The position numbers were made by a program, and so were the translations under genes. DNA of 64,000 nucleotides, taken from NCBI GenBank assembly GCA_016795385.1, contig JAEUHI010000047.1, positions 1 to 64,000 on the forward strand, given 5' to 3'. A model generated the notes under the pieces. The model ran no database searches. It was given only the letters and a program-made list of their open reading frames with translations, and was not told the DNA's origin. This document shows positions 34,933 to 44,380 of this stretch, in pieces; position 1 is the stretch's first letter; each line of letters opens with the position of its first letter. This DNA is from Verrucomicrobiales bacterium (lineage in GTDB: Bacteria > Verrucomicrobiota > Verrucomicrobiia > Verrucomicrobiales > DEV007).

Positions 34933-34955
34933 GGGTCAGGTGCGCGACCTGACCC
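34933..34955. terminator. Bidirectional terminator hairpin between convergent genes
   Basis: GGGTCAGGT (34933-34941) and ACCTGACCC (34947-34955) form a perfect 9-bp stem with a 5-base loop, in the 45-base gap between the convergent alkaline phosphatase and mtfA genes. No long T run follows on either strand. Confidence 0.7.
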
Positions 34956-34968
34956 TGTTGAATCGTCG

Positions 34969-35838
34969 TCACGGCACCGAGGGGCGGGATTCCAGCCAGC
35001 CCGCCGGATCGAGCCCGTAGAATTTCGCGAGCACTTCGTAGAGCTCCGGGTGTTCGTACTCCAGGTCGAGAGGATCTTCGAAGAACGCTTCCGTGGCCAC
35101 GGCGAAAAATTCGCAGGGATCGGTCGCTCCGTAGGGATCGAGGAAGGGCTCGGGATCGCGGGTTTTCGAGGCTTCCTTGAGTGCCTCGTAGTGGCGTTCC
35201 ATCACCGAGCCCCAGCGCACGTAGTCCTCGCGCGATTTCAGCTTGGGCACACCGTCGGCGACGCCGTTGTATTGATCGATCTGGTGGGCGAACTCGTGGA
35301 TGACGACGTTCATCCCGTCGTCATCGTTGCGACCGCCCGCGAGGACGTTGTCCCACGAAAGAATCACCGAACCCGTCTCCCACGACTCACCGAAGAGCAC
35401 TCCCCGATCCTCGTCATCAATGCCGAAACGGCGTCTCCCCCGGTCGCGGAATCCTCCCGGATAGAGGAGGATGGAATGGAGGCGCGGAAAGAAGTCATGA
35501 TCGTTTTTGCCGAGGATCGTGAGCGCTGCCTGTGCCGCGATGACGAGTTTCATCTCGTCGCGCACCTCGGCGAGCCCGCCGCAGGCTTCGTAGTTTTTCT
35601 CCTCCATCAAGACCCGTGTGATCCCCGCGAACCGGCCTTGCAGGTCCGCCGGAATCGCGCGCCAACGCGGGAAGTCGCGGTCGAGAATGGTGGCTTCGTC
35701 AGGGTCGAAGGGGCGGGCCAGGCGGGCCGAGCGTTCACGTCGAAAACGCAATCGTCTTCGCCAGAGTATGCCGAGGATCACGAGCACGGTGGCGGCCAGA
35801 CCGATCTCGCTCCACGCGATCCAATCCATCGCCTTCAT
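34969..35838 (-). CDS. mtfA: MtfA-type zinc peptidase
   Basis: This 289-residue M90-family metallopeptidase is related to MtfA, which in E. coli binds Mlc and affects glucose PTS control. It has one N-terminal membrane segment (WSEIGLAATVLVILGILW), the zinc motif HEFAHQIDQYNG, the third ligand in EFFAVATEAFFEDP and the upstream SVILSWDNVLAGG. It starts four bases after the prfC stop, so the pair forms an operon. The membrane anchor is extra compared with E. coli MtfA. No Mlc or PTS genes are in the window, so the target may differ. Confidence 0.88.
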   Translation of the reverse strand: MKAMDWIAWSEIGLAATVLVILGILWRRRLRFRRERSARLARPFDPDEATILDRDFPRWRAIPADLQGRFAGITRVLMEEKNYEACGGLAEVRDEMKLVIAAQAALTILGKNDHDFFPRLHSILLYPGGFRDRGRRRFGIDDEDRGVLFGESWETGSVILSWDNVLAGGRNDDDGMNVVIHEFAHQIDQYNGVADGVPKLKSREDYVRWGSVMERHYEALKEASKTRDPEPFLDPYGATDPCEFFAVATEAFFEDPLDLEYEHPELYEVLAKFYGLDPAGWLESRPSVP

Positions 35839-35842
35839 CGTC

Positions 35843-37492
35843 TCACTTCCGGTCGAAGGGGCTCGGGGAAAACTCGTAGCCGCTGTTGCGATCGTGGAGA
35901 ATCCCGGTGAGATAGGCCGCCGGCAGCAGCACCAGCCATTGTTCGTCCTGATCGAGCGCGAGGGAACATCCCGAGGGCAGGGTCAGGGGCGGAGCATCGC
36001 GGAGATTTGCATCAGGAGCCGGATTCTTGGCGCGCACCCATTGGGCGACCGACCAAGGGGAACCTTCGAGTCGGCAATCGACGTTGTATTCTCCCTCGAG
36101 CCGGGCCTTCATCACCTCGAACTGGAGCGGACCGACCGCTCCCAGCAGCGGCACGCGCTGCGCGCTGCCATGCACGTCGTAGGCCTGGGCGACACCTTCC
36201 TTGAGCAGCTGCTCGATGCCCGCGCGGTAACGCTTGATGTTGGCCGTGTCGTTGTTGAAAAGATAGGAGAAACACTCGGGCTTGAAGCGCGGCATTTCGT
36301 CGTAGACGATGCCGGACTCGCTCGTCAGGGTGTCGCCGATGAGAAACTCGTAGTTCCCGACGAGGGCGAGAATGTCACCAGCGTAGGCGATATCGAGCGT
36401 CTCGCGATCCTGCCCGAAGAGCTTCTGGGCATTGCCGAGACGCACCTTGCGGCCCGATTTGATGTCCGTCACCTGCATGTCGCGCTCGAAAACTCCCGAG
36501 ACGATGCGGATGAAGACAGCCCGGTCACGATGGCGCGGATTCATGTTCGCCTGGATCTTGAAGACGAAGCCTGAGAACCCGTCGCGATGGGGATCGATCT
36601 CGCCGCTTTCCGACAAACGCGGAGCGGGACCGGGCGCGAGTTGAAGGAACCGCTCGAGCATCAACTGCACCCCGAAATTGTTCATGGCGCTGCCGAAAAA
36701 GACCGGCATCTGTTTTCCGGCGAGAGTCTTGGCGAGATCGAGCTCCTCGGTGACACCGTCGAGCAGCTCGACCTCCTGTTTCACTCGTTCGTAGATTTCC
36801 GAATCGAGCGCGTTCTTCACGAGATCATCATCGATTCCGCCGACCGAAAGGGGAGCCTTGAAGGAGCCGTGCGGGGTGCGCTCGAAAAGGTTCACCTCGT
36901 TCGTCTCCCGGTTGAAGACCCCGCGGAAACGGGGGCCGTCGCCAAGCGGCCAGTTCAGCGGCACCGGAGGAAGACCGAGGACGTTTTCGAGTTCGTCGAG
37001 CAGTTCCAACGGCGGACGCGAGGGGCGGTCGAGTTTGTTGATGAAGACGAAGATGGGCACGCCGCGTTTCCGGCAGACCTCGAAGAGCTTCAAGGTCTGG
37101 GCCTCGATCCCTTTGCCCGCGTCGATCACCATCACCGCCGAATCAACCGCCGACAGCACCCGGTAGGTGTCCTCCGAGAAATCGTGGTGACCGGGGGTGT
37201 CGAGAAGGTTCACGCAAAAGCCGTTGTATTCGAACTGGAGCACGGTCGACGAAACCGAGATGCCCCGTTCCTTTTCCATCGCCATCCAGTCCGAGGCGGT
37301 GGCGTTCTGGTTTTTCCGGGCTGTGACGCTGCCGGCGAGGTGGATCGCTCCTCCGTAAAGCAGCAGCTTTTCCGTCAGGGTCGTCTTTCCGGCATCCGGG
37401 TGTGAAATGATCGCGAAGGTGCGGCGACGGTCGATCTGGCGGGCGACATCGGCAGGAACGGTCTTGAAGGCGGCGGTGGACGAAGCGGACAC
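35843..37492 (-). CDS. prfC: Peptide chain release factor 3
   Basis: RF3 is a translational GTPase that recycles RF1/RF2. This 549-residue protein shows the G motifs SHPDAGKTTL (G1), ERGISVSSTVLQF (G2 region), LDTPGHHDF (G3) and INKLDRP (G4). Later come the FFGSAMNNFGVQLMLERFLQLAPGP segment and the C-terminal domain VGPLQFEVMKARLEGEYNVD. The start is GTG 37492, placing the G domain at the usual distance from the N-terminus. The mtfA gene follows after four bases. Confidence 0.95.
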   Translation of the reverse strand: MSASSTAAFKTVPADVARQIDRRRTFAIISHPDAGKTTLTEKLLLYGGAIHLAGSVTARKNQNATASDWMAMEKERGISVSSTVLQFEYNGFCVNLLDTPGHHDFSEDTYRVLSAVDSAVMVIDAGKGIEAQTLKLFEVCRKRGVPIFVFINKLDRPSRPPLELLDELENVLGLPPVPLNWPLGDGPRFRGVFNRETNEVNLFERTPHGSFKAPLSVGGIDDDLVKNALDSEIYERVKQEVELLDGVTEELDLAKTLAGKQMPVFFGSAMNNFGVQLMLERFLQLAPGPAPRLSESGEIDPHRDGFSGFVFKIQANMNPRHRDRAVFIRIVSGVFERDMQVTDIKSGRKVRLGNAQKLFGQDRETLDIAYAGDILALVGNYEFLIGDTLTSESGIVYDEMPRFKPECFSYLFNNDTANIKRYRAGIEQLLKEGVAQAYDVHGSAQRVPLLGAVGPLQFEVMKARLEGEYNVDCRLEGSPWSVAQWVRAKNPAPDANLRDAPPLTLPSGCSLALDQDEQWLVLLPAAYLTGILHDRNSGYEFSPSPFDRK

Positions 37493-37620
37493 GGGTAGAC
37501 AGGTTCAGAGGTTCTAGGCTGGGAGCCAACAAACTGGGGTGAAAGCAGGATTTTGCCATTGGAAAATCGGCATCCTGTCTCGTCCGGGTCGTCCAAGTAT
37601 TGGCGATGCCAGCAAGCTAA

Positions 37621-37650
37621 TTGACAGTCAGATGTTTAAATGTTTATGTT
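37621..37650 (+). promoter_or_regulatory. Promoter upstream of the RAYT gene
   Basis: TTGACA (37621-37626), an exact -35 consensus, is followed after 18 bases by TATGTT (37645-37650), within a markedly AT-rich 70-base stretch. The palindrome GTTACTGTAAC lies just downstream, where an operator could sit. Confidence 0.6.
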
Positions 37651-37688
37651 AATGTTACTGTAACGGAAATGAAGGTCGAAGGAATTAA

Positions 37689-38738
37689 ATGATGAATACA
37701 TCTCGAATCTTAGGAATTGGCCGTTGTTATTATCATGTCGTGTCGCGGGTGGTCGACAAGCAGAGGGTCTTTGGGCCGCGGGAGAAGGAGGTCTTTCGCA
37801 AGATTCTGCGCAATCAGGAGGCTTTTTCGGGGGTGAGGGTGGTTACTTACTGCCTGATGTCGAATCACTTTCATCTCCTTCTGGAGGTGCCGGACCGGGA
37901 AACGCTGGCTCCCCTCGACGAGGAGGGACTCCTCGCGGTGCTGCCTTTGCTTTACGATGGCGAGGTGGTGGAGGGGGTGAAACAAGAACTGGAACGCGCC
38001 CGCCTCTCAGGCAACGCCTCCTGGCACCGGGAGATTCTCGACCGCTATGAACGCCGACGCGGCGACCTCGCGCGCTTCGTCAAGGAACTGAAATTGCGCC
38101 TCACCTTCTACATGAACAAGCGCCTGGACCGGGTCGGCACGCTCTGGGAAGGACGCTACAAAAGTGTCCTCGTGGAAGGCGGCGAGCAGGCTCTGATGAC
38201 CGTAGCCGCCTACATTGATCTGAATCCGGTGCGCGCCGGAATGGTATCGCGTCCGGAAGACTACCGATGGTGCGGCTATGCGGAAGCGGTGGCCGGCGGA
38301 AAGCGAGCCGGGCGGGCGCGGGAAGGCTTGGGAACGATCCTGAGCACGGCCTTGCAAGCTCCTGAGTTCCAACACGATTGGTCTGAAACCGCGGCTCGCT
38401 ACCGGATGTTCCTGTTTGAGGAAGGACGGGAAGTGACGGGAGATCCCGGGCGGGGGGAAACGAGCCGTCCCGGCATGACGGAGGCCGAGGTCGAGGCGGT
38501 CACGACTCAAGGTGGACGGATGTCGCTGGCGGAAGCGTTGCGGCACCGGGTGCGGTATTTCTGCGACGGGGCGGTGCTCGGCTCGGCGGAGTTCGTGGAA
38601 GCGGTCTTTGAGCGGGAGCAATCCCTGCGGGGACGTTTCGGAGAGAAAAGGCGCACGGGAGCGCGGCCGATGCGTGGGGCGGACTGGGGCGGCTTGCGCG
38701 TGCTGCGAGATCTGCAGAAGGAGGTGATGGGCCCCTGA
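37689..38738 (+). CDS. REP-associated tyrosine transposase (RAYT)
   Basis: This 349-residue protein is of the Y1_Tnp/IS200-like HUH family. It has the N-terminal YYHVVSRVVDKQRVFGPREKEVF, the HUH motif in NHFHLLLEVP, FVKELKLRLTFYMNKR, the WEGRYKSVLVE segment and AAYIDLNPVRAGMV. The catalytic Tyr cannot be fixed with certainty. A C-terminal extension of about 150 residues (from about 200) is longer than in many RAYTs. ATG 37689 has GAAGGA five bases upstream. No left and right ends of an IS flank it, so it is treated as a domesticated single-copy RAYT rather than an IS. The palindromes at 47591-47888 are possible substrates. Confidence 0.88.
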   Translation: MMNTSRILGIGRCYYHVVSRVVDKQRVFGPREKEVFRKILRNQEAFSGVRVVTYCLMSNHFHLLLEVPDRETLAPLDEEGLLAVLPLLYDGEVVEGVKQELERARLSGNASWHREILDRYERRRGDLARFVKELKLRLTFYMNKRLDRVGTLWEGRYKSVLVEGGEQALMTVAAYIDLNPVRAGMVSRPEDYRWCGYAEAVAGGKRAGRAREGLGTILSTALQAPEFQHDWSETAARYRMFLFEEGREVTGDPGRGETSRPGMTEAEVEAVTTQGGRMSLAEALRHRVRYFCDGAVLGSAEFVEAVFEREQSLRGRFGEKRRTGARPMRGADWGGLRVLRDLQKEVMGP

Positions 38739-38823
38739 AAGAGTCCCGCCGCGAGATAGATGGGGGTTCTCCTGCTATTTTGGCCGCTGCTACGGTCAGG
38801 AAGGTTGGGTTTCTTTGAAAAAA

Positions 38824-39798
38824 ATGGCCCGTGATCGTGTGATGCGGCTTAACGCCATTGTTAGGGAGGTGTTTCGGGCGGACCTTGTCCGTGTGAAAAG
38901 GAAACCGCATCCCCCAATTCACGCCGTGAGGCCAGGTTCGGTCCGGCAGATGGTTCTTTTGGCGTTCGCTTGTTTGGTTCCACTTGGAACCGCGGTGACT
39001 TCTCTCGCTCAGGCGGTCGATCCGGGGAAAAAAGAAAAGGCTCCCAAGGCGGCGGTCACGGATCAGAAGGTCCGACAAAATCCCTCGGCTCCTGATGCGG
39101 TGATGACCCTCCGCAGTGTGGCGGGCCAGGAGATCGAAGCGAAGCTGATTTCGGCGACGGGAGAAAACGTGACGATTGAGCGGGTCGGGGATGGCCGGCA
39201 GTTCGTCGTGGCACTTGCCACTCTCGACAATTACACGGGCGAGCGGGTCCGCCAATGGATGGATCAGGCTCCGGGGGCGGTGGCCTACAATTTTGCGGTC
39301 ACGGCGACCAAGACGCTGATCGACTCAAACACCTTCATGACCGGCGGAAGGGATCTCAAAACGGCCGAGTGGTCCTATCGGGTGAAGCTGACCAACCTGA
39401 CTCGCAATCTCCTGACGGATGCCCAGCTCGAGTATCGCATCGTCTTTGATGACGAGGTCGAGATCGCCAAAACGGTGGTGGCCCCCGGGAAAGGAGCGAA
39501 TCAGCAGGACGGACAGATGGTGGATCTCCCGGAGATGCACTTCAACGACGAGATCGAGTTCGACACCGCCCCCCTGCAGATCCACACCTACGAGTATGTC
39601 CCCAGCCGGGGAGAGCGCGAGTACTCGCGCGATACGATCAAGGGAATCTGGGTGCGCATCGTGAAAAACGGGACCGTCCTCTACGAATACCAAAGTCATC
39701 CGGCGACGATGGCTGCGCTTTCCTGGGACAATGAGGACAAGCTCGAGATCCGGGTCACGAACCAGTTCCGCGATCAATTCGCGACGGGGGTGAAGTGA
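38824..39798 (+). CDS. Exported protein with SHD1-like domain
   Basis: This protein of about 324 residues has a hydrophobic export segment (MVLLAFACLVPLGTAVTSLAQA) that begins 42 residues after the ATG at 38824. Either the leader is unusually long or the true start is ATG 38950; no good Shine-Dalgarno decides it. After the signal comes an SHD1-like strand domain (MTLRSVAGQEIEAKLISATGENVTIERV...LDNYTGERVRQW) and a beta-rich domain of about 180 residues (EWSYRVKLTNLTRNLLTDAQLEYRIVFDDE, IWVRIVKNGTVLYEYQ). The function is unknown; similar proteins are frequent in Verrucomicrobia. Confidence 0.7.
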   Translation: MARDRVMRLNAIVREVFRADLVRVKRKPHPPIHAVRPGSVRQMVLLAFACLVPLGTAVTSLAQAVDPGKKEKAPKAAVTDQKVRQNPSAPDAVMTLRSVAGQEIEAKLISATGENVTIERVGDGRQFVVALATLDNYTGERVRQWMDQAPGAVAYNFAVTATKTLIDSNTFMTGGRDLKTAEWSYRVKLTNLTRNLLTDAQLEYRIVFDDEVEIAKTVVAPGKGANQQDGQMVDLPEMHFNDEIEFDTAPLQIHTYEYVPSRGEREYSRDTIKGIWVRIVKNGTVLYEYQSHPATMAALSWDNEDKLEIRVTNQFRDQFATGVK

Positions 39799-39811
39799 TC
39801 CTGATCACTTC
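39792..39811. terminator. Palindrome spanning both stop codons of convergent genes
   Basis: GAAGTGATC (39792-39800), CT, then GATCACTTC (39803-39811). The forward gene's TGA (39796-39798) and the reverse gene's TGA (39807-39805) both fall inside the arms. It is a 9-bp inverted repeat with a two-base centre, so about 8 bp could pair as RNA. No T run follows. Confidence 0.5.
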
Positions 39812-42800
39812 TTCGAGAGCAGCCAGGCGATGAGATCCCGCAGCTCTTCGGAGGAAAGGGTTTGTTCAAGTCCCATCGGCATGAGTGACATGGGGACACG
39901 TCGCAGGGTGGCGACGTCGGTGTGGGCAATCTCTTCCTTCTGACCGCTGAGACTCACGAGTTCGAGCCCCCGGGCGGTTTGTTCGTGGATGAGGCCGACC
40001 CGCGTTTGTCCGGATTTCACCCCGATCTCATAGGTATCGAAATCGCGGGCGATCGATTCGCTCGGGAAAAGAACGGATTCGTAGAGGTCTCGCGCGGTGC
40101 GGATGCGACCGATCGTGCTCAGATCGGGACCGATCTGGCCGCCCGTCTCACCGACCCGGTGACAAACGACACAGGCCCCTTTGCCGGAGGTGAAGACGGA
40201 TTCCCCTTTGGAGGCATCGGCTCCGGCAACAGTCGCGGCGAGGGCATCGAGACGTTCGTTGCGCCCCGCGCGTTCGGAGTCCAGCGCCGCGAGACGCGCT
40301 TCGATTGTGGCGAGGGCGTCTGGATGTTTTTCGAAACGCATCCGCAGCATTTCTTCTTCGAAGTTGCCGATCACGGAAGAAGCGGCAAGCGCGGTGGCGA
40401 CGAGGGCGGCTTGCTCCGGTGAATCGATCGTGCGGAACAGATCGGGGAAGGCGCCCCACTCGATGGGATTCAGATTTGCGAGAAGAGGGGCGAGGCGATC
40501 GCGTTCGGCGGCGGTGAGGCTGGAACGGGCGAGCAAATCGAGGGCTTGGCCGCGGAATTCCGCCGCGCCATCCGGCCCGAGGATGGATTCGGCCAGGTCG
40601 AAGACTGCGGCCTGAATGGGGGTGTTGGGGACGGAAAGAGCTTTGGCGGCGGCGAGGCGTAGGGAAGTATCGAGCTGATCGTCGCGGCAAAGGGCTTCGA
40701 GCGCAGGATCAAAGCGGTCGGTCCGGGTGGCGGCGAGTGCCGCAAGGGCGGGCGCGAGAGTTTCAGGGGCTGCGTCATCGGACAGCGCCTTTTCGAAAAC
40801 AGGCACCCAATCTTCCTGGAAGGGGATCCCCGGGGCGTGGGAGATTAGCTCGAGCCCGAGTCGTCCCTGATCCTGTTTTTCGGAGGTCAACAGACTGCCC
40901 ACGTAATCGGTGATCGGGGGTGATGTCGCGTGGGCCGGCACGACCTGGCGCAGGAGGGCGCGGCGGCTCTCATCGATGGCGCCATCCCAGGCGAAAAACG
41001 CGTTGGCGAGGGCGGCGTCCCATTCGGGATGGCCGAGGGCGATGGATACAGCGGTCTCGCGCAGTCCGGGATCGCTGGATTCGAGATGAGGAAGCAAATC
41101 GAGGACCTCAAGTTTCGACGAGGCCATGCCATCAAGCGCGCGCAGCGTGCCGGAGATGACCGCGGGATCCTCCGACTTCAACCCCTCGCGGGTAGTGTCG
41201 AAATCATCGATCTCGATGAGGGCGTAGACCAGGGCATGCTCGAGAAAGCGGTCCTCTCCGCTACGACCGAGACGACCGGTGAGCGCACCAATGGCGCGCG
41301 CCTCACCCATGCGACCGAGCGCGGCGGCGGCGGCACGGGCGACGGACGCCTCATCCCCCCGGACGATGCCGGCGAGAGCGCCGGAAAGGGTTTTGTTGCG
41401 CTCGAGTTCGATGGCGCGCTCGGCGGGCTGGTTCGCGGCCACGATCTGCCAGGTGCGGGTCACGGCGAGGGCATTGCAGGCGGTCTGGCGAACGGCGGCG
41501 TCGGGATCGGTGAGGGCACCGTAAATGAGATCGGTGGACTCGGAGAATTTCATCCGGGCGAGCGTCCAGACCGCGTTGATGCGCGCGGTGGTGTCCGCCT
41601 CGCCGCCGGTGAGGATGCGCTCGAGTTCGGGCATCGCGGGGGCACCGCGCACGGCGAGTTCGGTGATGGCCCGCTCGCGCAGCCAATCTTCCGGCGCGTT
41701 CAGAAAATGCGAGACTTGCTCGGCGGTGAGCTTTTCCCAGTTGGGATAGGTCGGGGCCTGATACGGGACGCCCTTCTTCGCGATCCGGTAGATCGCGCCG
41801 GCGACCTCGGGTTTCGCGATCTGCGAGGTGGGGCAGCCGTTGCGGAACCAGCCTCCGGTGTCGATGACGAGCAGGTCGCCGTTCCGGTCTTCCAGCACAT
41901 CGGTGAGATGGGTGTCGGGCTTGAGCGCGCGGAAGATGGTGCGCGTTTCTTTTTCCACCACGGTGGATCCTTGCGGTTGGAGGTTTGTCAGGGTGAGTTC
42001 GCCGGTGTTGAAATGCGTCACGACCCAGCCATCGGTCCACGTGGGATCGAGAGCCCCACTGCGGTAACGGCACATCCCGGAGACGGCGACATGGCCGAAA
42101 TTGTGGGCGTGACCGAGCAGTTCGCCGGTGCGGCGGAATTCGGCGATGACCTGCCCTTGGTCGTAGCGGGGGTAGGCACCGCCATGGATCCAATGGACGA
42201 GCACGTCGCCACGGGGGCGGCCGTAGAAAAGATTCACCGTGCCGACGATTTCGCCTTCGTCGGTGAAGTCGATCTCGACGGGATTGTCCATGCCGCCGCC
42301 GGCAAAGGACTCGACTTCGCCGCCGCTGAGCTGTGAGGACCAGATCCTCGCGGCCTTGCCCTGCTCCATGATCTGACCCGTGTCGTTGTCGGGAATCGCG
42401 AAGCCCTTCCGGCCATGGCACCAGTAGAGGCGGCCATTGGGATGGAGGAAGGGACCATGGACATCCGCGGCGTTGCCGGTGAAATCAAATCCGGTCGCGA
42501 GTTCCTCCCGGATCTCGGCCTTTCCGTCGCCATCCTCATCGGCGAAGCGCCAGAGGCTCGGCGGTGACATGACGTAGAGCGAATTGTAGACCCAGAGCGC
42601 ACCCTGGGGAAAGGTAAGGCCTTCGGCAAAGAGGGTGGCCTTGTCGAAGACACCGTCCTTGTCCGTATCCTCCAGCAGCCGGATCGAACTCGGTTTCTGG
42701 GCGAGGAGTTCCTCCTTGTTCAGATTGACGCCGGCGTTTTCGGCGACAAAAAGGCGTCCGCGATCATCGAAGGCGGCCATCACCGGGTGTTTCACGAGGC

Positions 42801-42915
42801 CGGGTTGCAGAGCGGAGGAGACGACGAGCCCGTCGTCAACGACAGCGTCCTGGGCTCGGAGCAGTGGCGAAAATCCAAGGATCACCAGAAGAACGGACAA
42901 ACGGGGGCACGACAT
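39805..42915 (-). CDS. Large PVC-type dehydrogenase: propeller, HEAT repeats and heme domain
   Basis: This 1036-residue exported protein (signal LSVLLVILGFSPLLRAQ) has a sorbosone-dehydrogenase-like propeller (about 20-380: FDDRGRLFVAENAGVN, LLEDTDKDGVFDKATLF, VEIDFTDEGEIVGTVN), HEAT repeats (about 400-890) and a C-terminal PVC-type heme-binding domain with CVVCH at 915-919, then QIGPDLSTIGRIRTARDLYESVLFPSESIARDFDTYEI and MSLMPMGLEQTLSSEELRDLIAWL. I start at ATG 42915, directly before the signal peptide; a frame start at 43098 would add 61 unlike residues. It belongs to the same class as the 25985 gene but has the longer heme domain. Confidence 0.92.
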   Translation of the reverse strand: MSCPRLSVLLVILGFSPLLRAQDAVVDDGLVVSSALQPGLVKHPVMAAFDDRGRLFVAENAGVNLNKEELLAQKPSSIRLLEDTDKDGVFDKATLFAEGLTFPQGALWVYNSLYVMSPPSLWRFADEDGDGKAEIREELATGFDFTGNAADVHGPFLHPNGRLYWCHGRKGFAIPDNDTGQIMEQGKAARIWSSQLSGGEVESFAGGGMDNPVEIDFTDEGEIVGTVNLFYGRPRGDVLVHWIHGGAYPRYDQGQVIAEFRRTGELLGHAHNFGHVAVSGMCRYRSGALDPTWTDGWVVTHFNTGELTLTNLQPQGSTVVEKETRTIFRALKPDTHLTDVLEDRNGDLLVIDTGGWFRNGCPTSQIAKPEVAGAIYRIAKKGVPYQAPTYPNWEKLTAEQVSHFLNAPEDWLRERAITELAVRGAPAMPELERILTGGEADTTARINAVWTLARMKFSESTDLIYGALTDPDAAVRQTACNALAVTRTWQIVAANQPAERAIELERNKTLSGALAGIVRGDEASVARAAAAALGRMGEARAIGALTGRLGRSGEDRFLEHALVYALIEIDDFDTTREGLKSEDPAVISGTLRALDGMASSKLEVLDLLPHLESSDPGLRETAVSIALGHPEWDAALANAFFAWDGAIDESRRALLRQVVPAHATSPPITDYVGSLLTSEKQDQGRLGLELISHAPGIPFQEDWVPVFEKALSDDAAPETLAPALAALAATRTDRFDPALEALCRDDQLDTSLRLAAAKALSVPNTPIQAAVFDLAESILGPDGAAEFRGQALDLLARSSLTAAERDRLAPLLANLNPIEWGAFPDLFRTIDSPEQAALVATALAASSVIGNFEEEMLRMRFEKHPDALATIEARLAALDSERAGRNERLDALAATVAGADASKGESVFTSGKGACVVCHRVGETGGQIGPDLSTIGRIRTARDLYESVLFPSESIARDFDTYEIGVKSGQTRVGLIHEQTARGLELVSLSGQKEEIAHTDVATLRRVPMSLMPMGLEQTLSSEELRDLIAWLLSKK

Positions 42916-43024
42916 GGGGCGACGATGCCAGAATCCGTAGTGACCCGCAAGGGAGGTATTCAAGGGAGGGCGGGGCACGCGATTCTCGTGGGCGGCGATT
43001 TCCTCGACAGACCACCCAGGGTCC

Positions 43025-43234
43025 TCAAAACGGCGTCCCGATCCCCATCGCCCGGATGGCGCACCAGCCCTTGATCGCTTCAAAGAGCGCGAAGGCACCG
43101 CCGGCGATGGCGCCGCAGCCCCAGAAGGCGTGATCGGTCCATCCTACGAGATAAACGCCTCCCGCGAGCATGAGAAAACCGAGGATGCCGCGGATGAGGC
43201 GTCCCCGCCGGTCGATGTTGCATTGCCATTCCAT
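43025..43234 (-). CDS. DUF2892 (YgaP-like) small membrane protein
   Basis: This 69-residue protein has two hydrophobic segments (LIRGILGFLMLAGGVYLVGW and FWGCGAIAGGAFALFEAIKGWCAIRAMGI) and the opening CNIDRRGRLIRGILG typical of DUF2892 inner-membrane proteins. It is complete and lies between the SMP-30 and dehydrogenase genes on the same strand. The role is unknown. Confidence 0.8.
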   Translation of the reverse strand: MEWQCNIDRRGRLIRGILGFLMLAGGVYLVGWTDHAFWGCGAIAGGAFALFEAIKGWCAIRAMGIGTPF

Positions 43235-43273
43235 GAGGTGTGCGACCCGGTCGGCGGGGCGGGAGAGCGAATC

Positions 43274-44326
43274 TCACCAACCTGCGCCTTTGGTCTGTGT
43301 TTGGATACGACACAGATACATGTCCGCGGTCAGATAAAGCACGCTGCCGTCGCCACCCCACGCGCAGTTGGAGGTGCGTTCGCCGGTGGAGATGCGTCCG
43401 AGCAGCTTGCCTTCGGGAGTCAGCACATAGACCCCGCCGGGGCCGGTCGCCCAGAGGTTGCCATCCTTGTCGACCTTCAGTCCATCGGGCAGACCGGGCA
43501 GGCCGTCCTTCACCGCCTGGGTCGCGTCATAAAGAACTCGGCTCTCCCCGAGGGTGCCGTCTTCCTTTACCGGGAAGGCCTTCCAGATCGCGGCTTCGGG
43601 ATCGGATTGGGCGACGTAGAGCGTTTTGAAATCGGGTGAAAAGGCGATGCCGTTGGGGCGCGTCATCTCTTTCGTCAGCAGCGTGAGCTTGCCATCGGGG
43701 GCGAGACGGTAGACGCCGCAGAAATCGAGTTCGCGCATCGGATCCTCCCAACGTTTCGGCAGGCCGTAGGGCGGGTCGGTGAAATAGATCGTCTCGCCAT
43801 CGGCCCCGAGGCAGGCATCGTTCGGACTGTTGAGGCGCTTCCCTTCGTAGTTGTCGACGAGGGTGCGTTTGCCACCGCCCGCGGTGAGGACGGAGAGCCG
43901 ACGGTCGCCATGCTCGCAGGAGATGAGCTGCCCCGTCTTGTCGAGGAGGAGACCGTTGCAGCCGGGCTCGCCGCCGTAGTCGGCCACACCGGTGTAGCCC
44001 GAAGGCTGCAGCCAAGTCTTGGCTCCGACTCCCTCATCCCAGCGGACGACGCGGTTGTTGGGAATGTCGGAGAAAAGGACGTAGCCGCCGTATTTGTGGC
44101 CCTCTTCCTTCACCCAAACCGGTCCCTCCGACCAGGCGAAGCCGGACGAAAGTACCTCGATCGTCGCCTTCGGGGAGATCAGCGCGTCGAGTGCGGCATC
44201 GGCACGCACGATCTCGCCGAGCGCGGGGAAATTCAGAGTGTCCTGCGCGCCGGCCGTCGTGTGCAAGGCGGTCAACAGCATGGGGAAAAGAGCAAGACGG
44301 GGCGATAGGTTCAATTTGCGGATCAT
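43274..44326 (-). CDS. Exported SMP-30/gluconolactonase family protein
   Basis: This 350-residue six-bladed propeller lactonase has a signal peptide (LALFPMLLTALHTTAGAQ). Family motifs include FAWSEGPVWVKE with the metal Glu, RLNSPNDACLGADGETIYFTDPPYGL, TRPNGIAFSPDFKTLYVAQSD and GLPDGLKVDKDGNLWATGPGGVYVLTPEGKLLG. It should hydrolyse sugar lactones in the periplasm, which fits a role beside the neighbouring sugar-type dehydrogenase. Calcium- or zinc-dependence is a family property, not visible here. Confidence 0.92.
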   Translation of the reverse strand: MIRKLNLSPRLALFPMLLTALHTTAGAQDTLNFPALGEIVRADAALDALISPKATIEVLSSGFAWSEGPVWVKEEGHKYGGYVLFSDIPNNRVVRWDEGVGAKTWLQPSGYTGVADYGGEPGCNGLLLDKTGQLISCEHGDRRLSVLTAGGGKRTLVDNYEGKRLNSPNDACLGADGETIYFTDPPYGLPKRWEDPMRELDFCGVYRLAPDGKLTLLTKEMTRPNGIAFSPDFKTLYVAQSDPEAAIWKAFPVKEDGTLGESRVLYDATQAVKDGLPGLPDGLKVDKDGNLWATGPGGVYVLTPEGKLLGRISTGERTSNCAWGGDGSVLYLTADMYLCRIQTQTKGAGW

Positions 44327-44380
44327 TGGGAAAGGTTGATGATAGGGAGTTTCCGGATTCGGGAAGAGTGTTGCAGAGCC

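Noticed and set aside
37689..38738. Complete IS200/IS605 element
   Set aside because: No flanking subterminal hairpins or TnpB gene are visible; the protein matches RAYT better.
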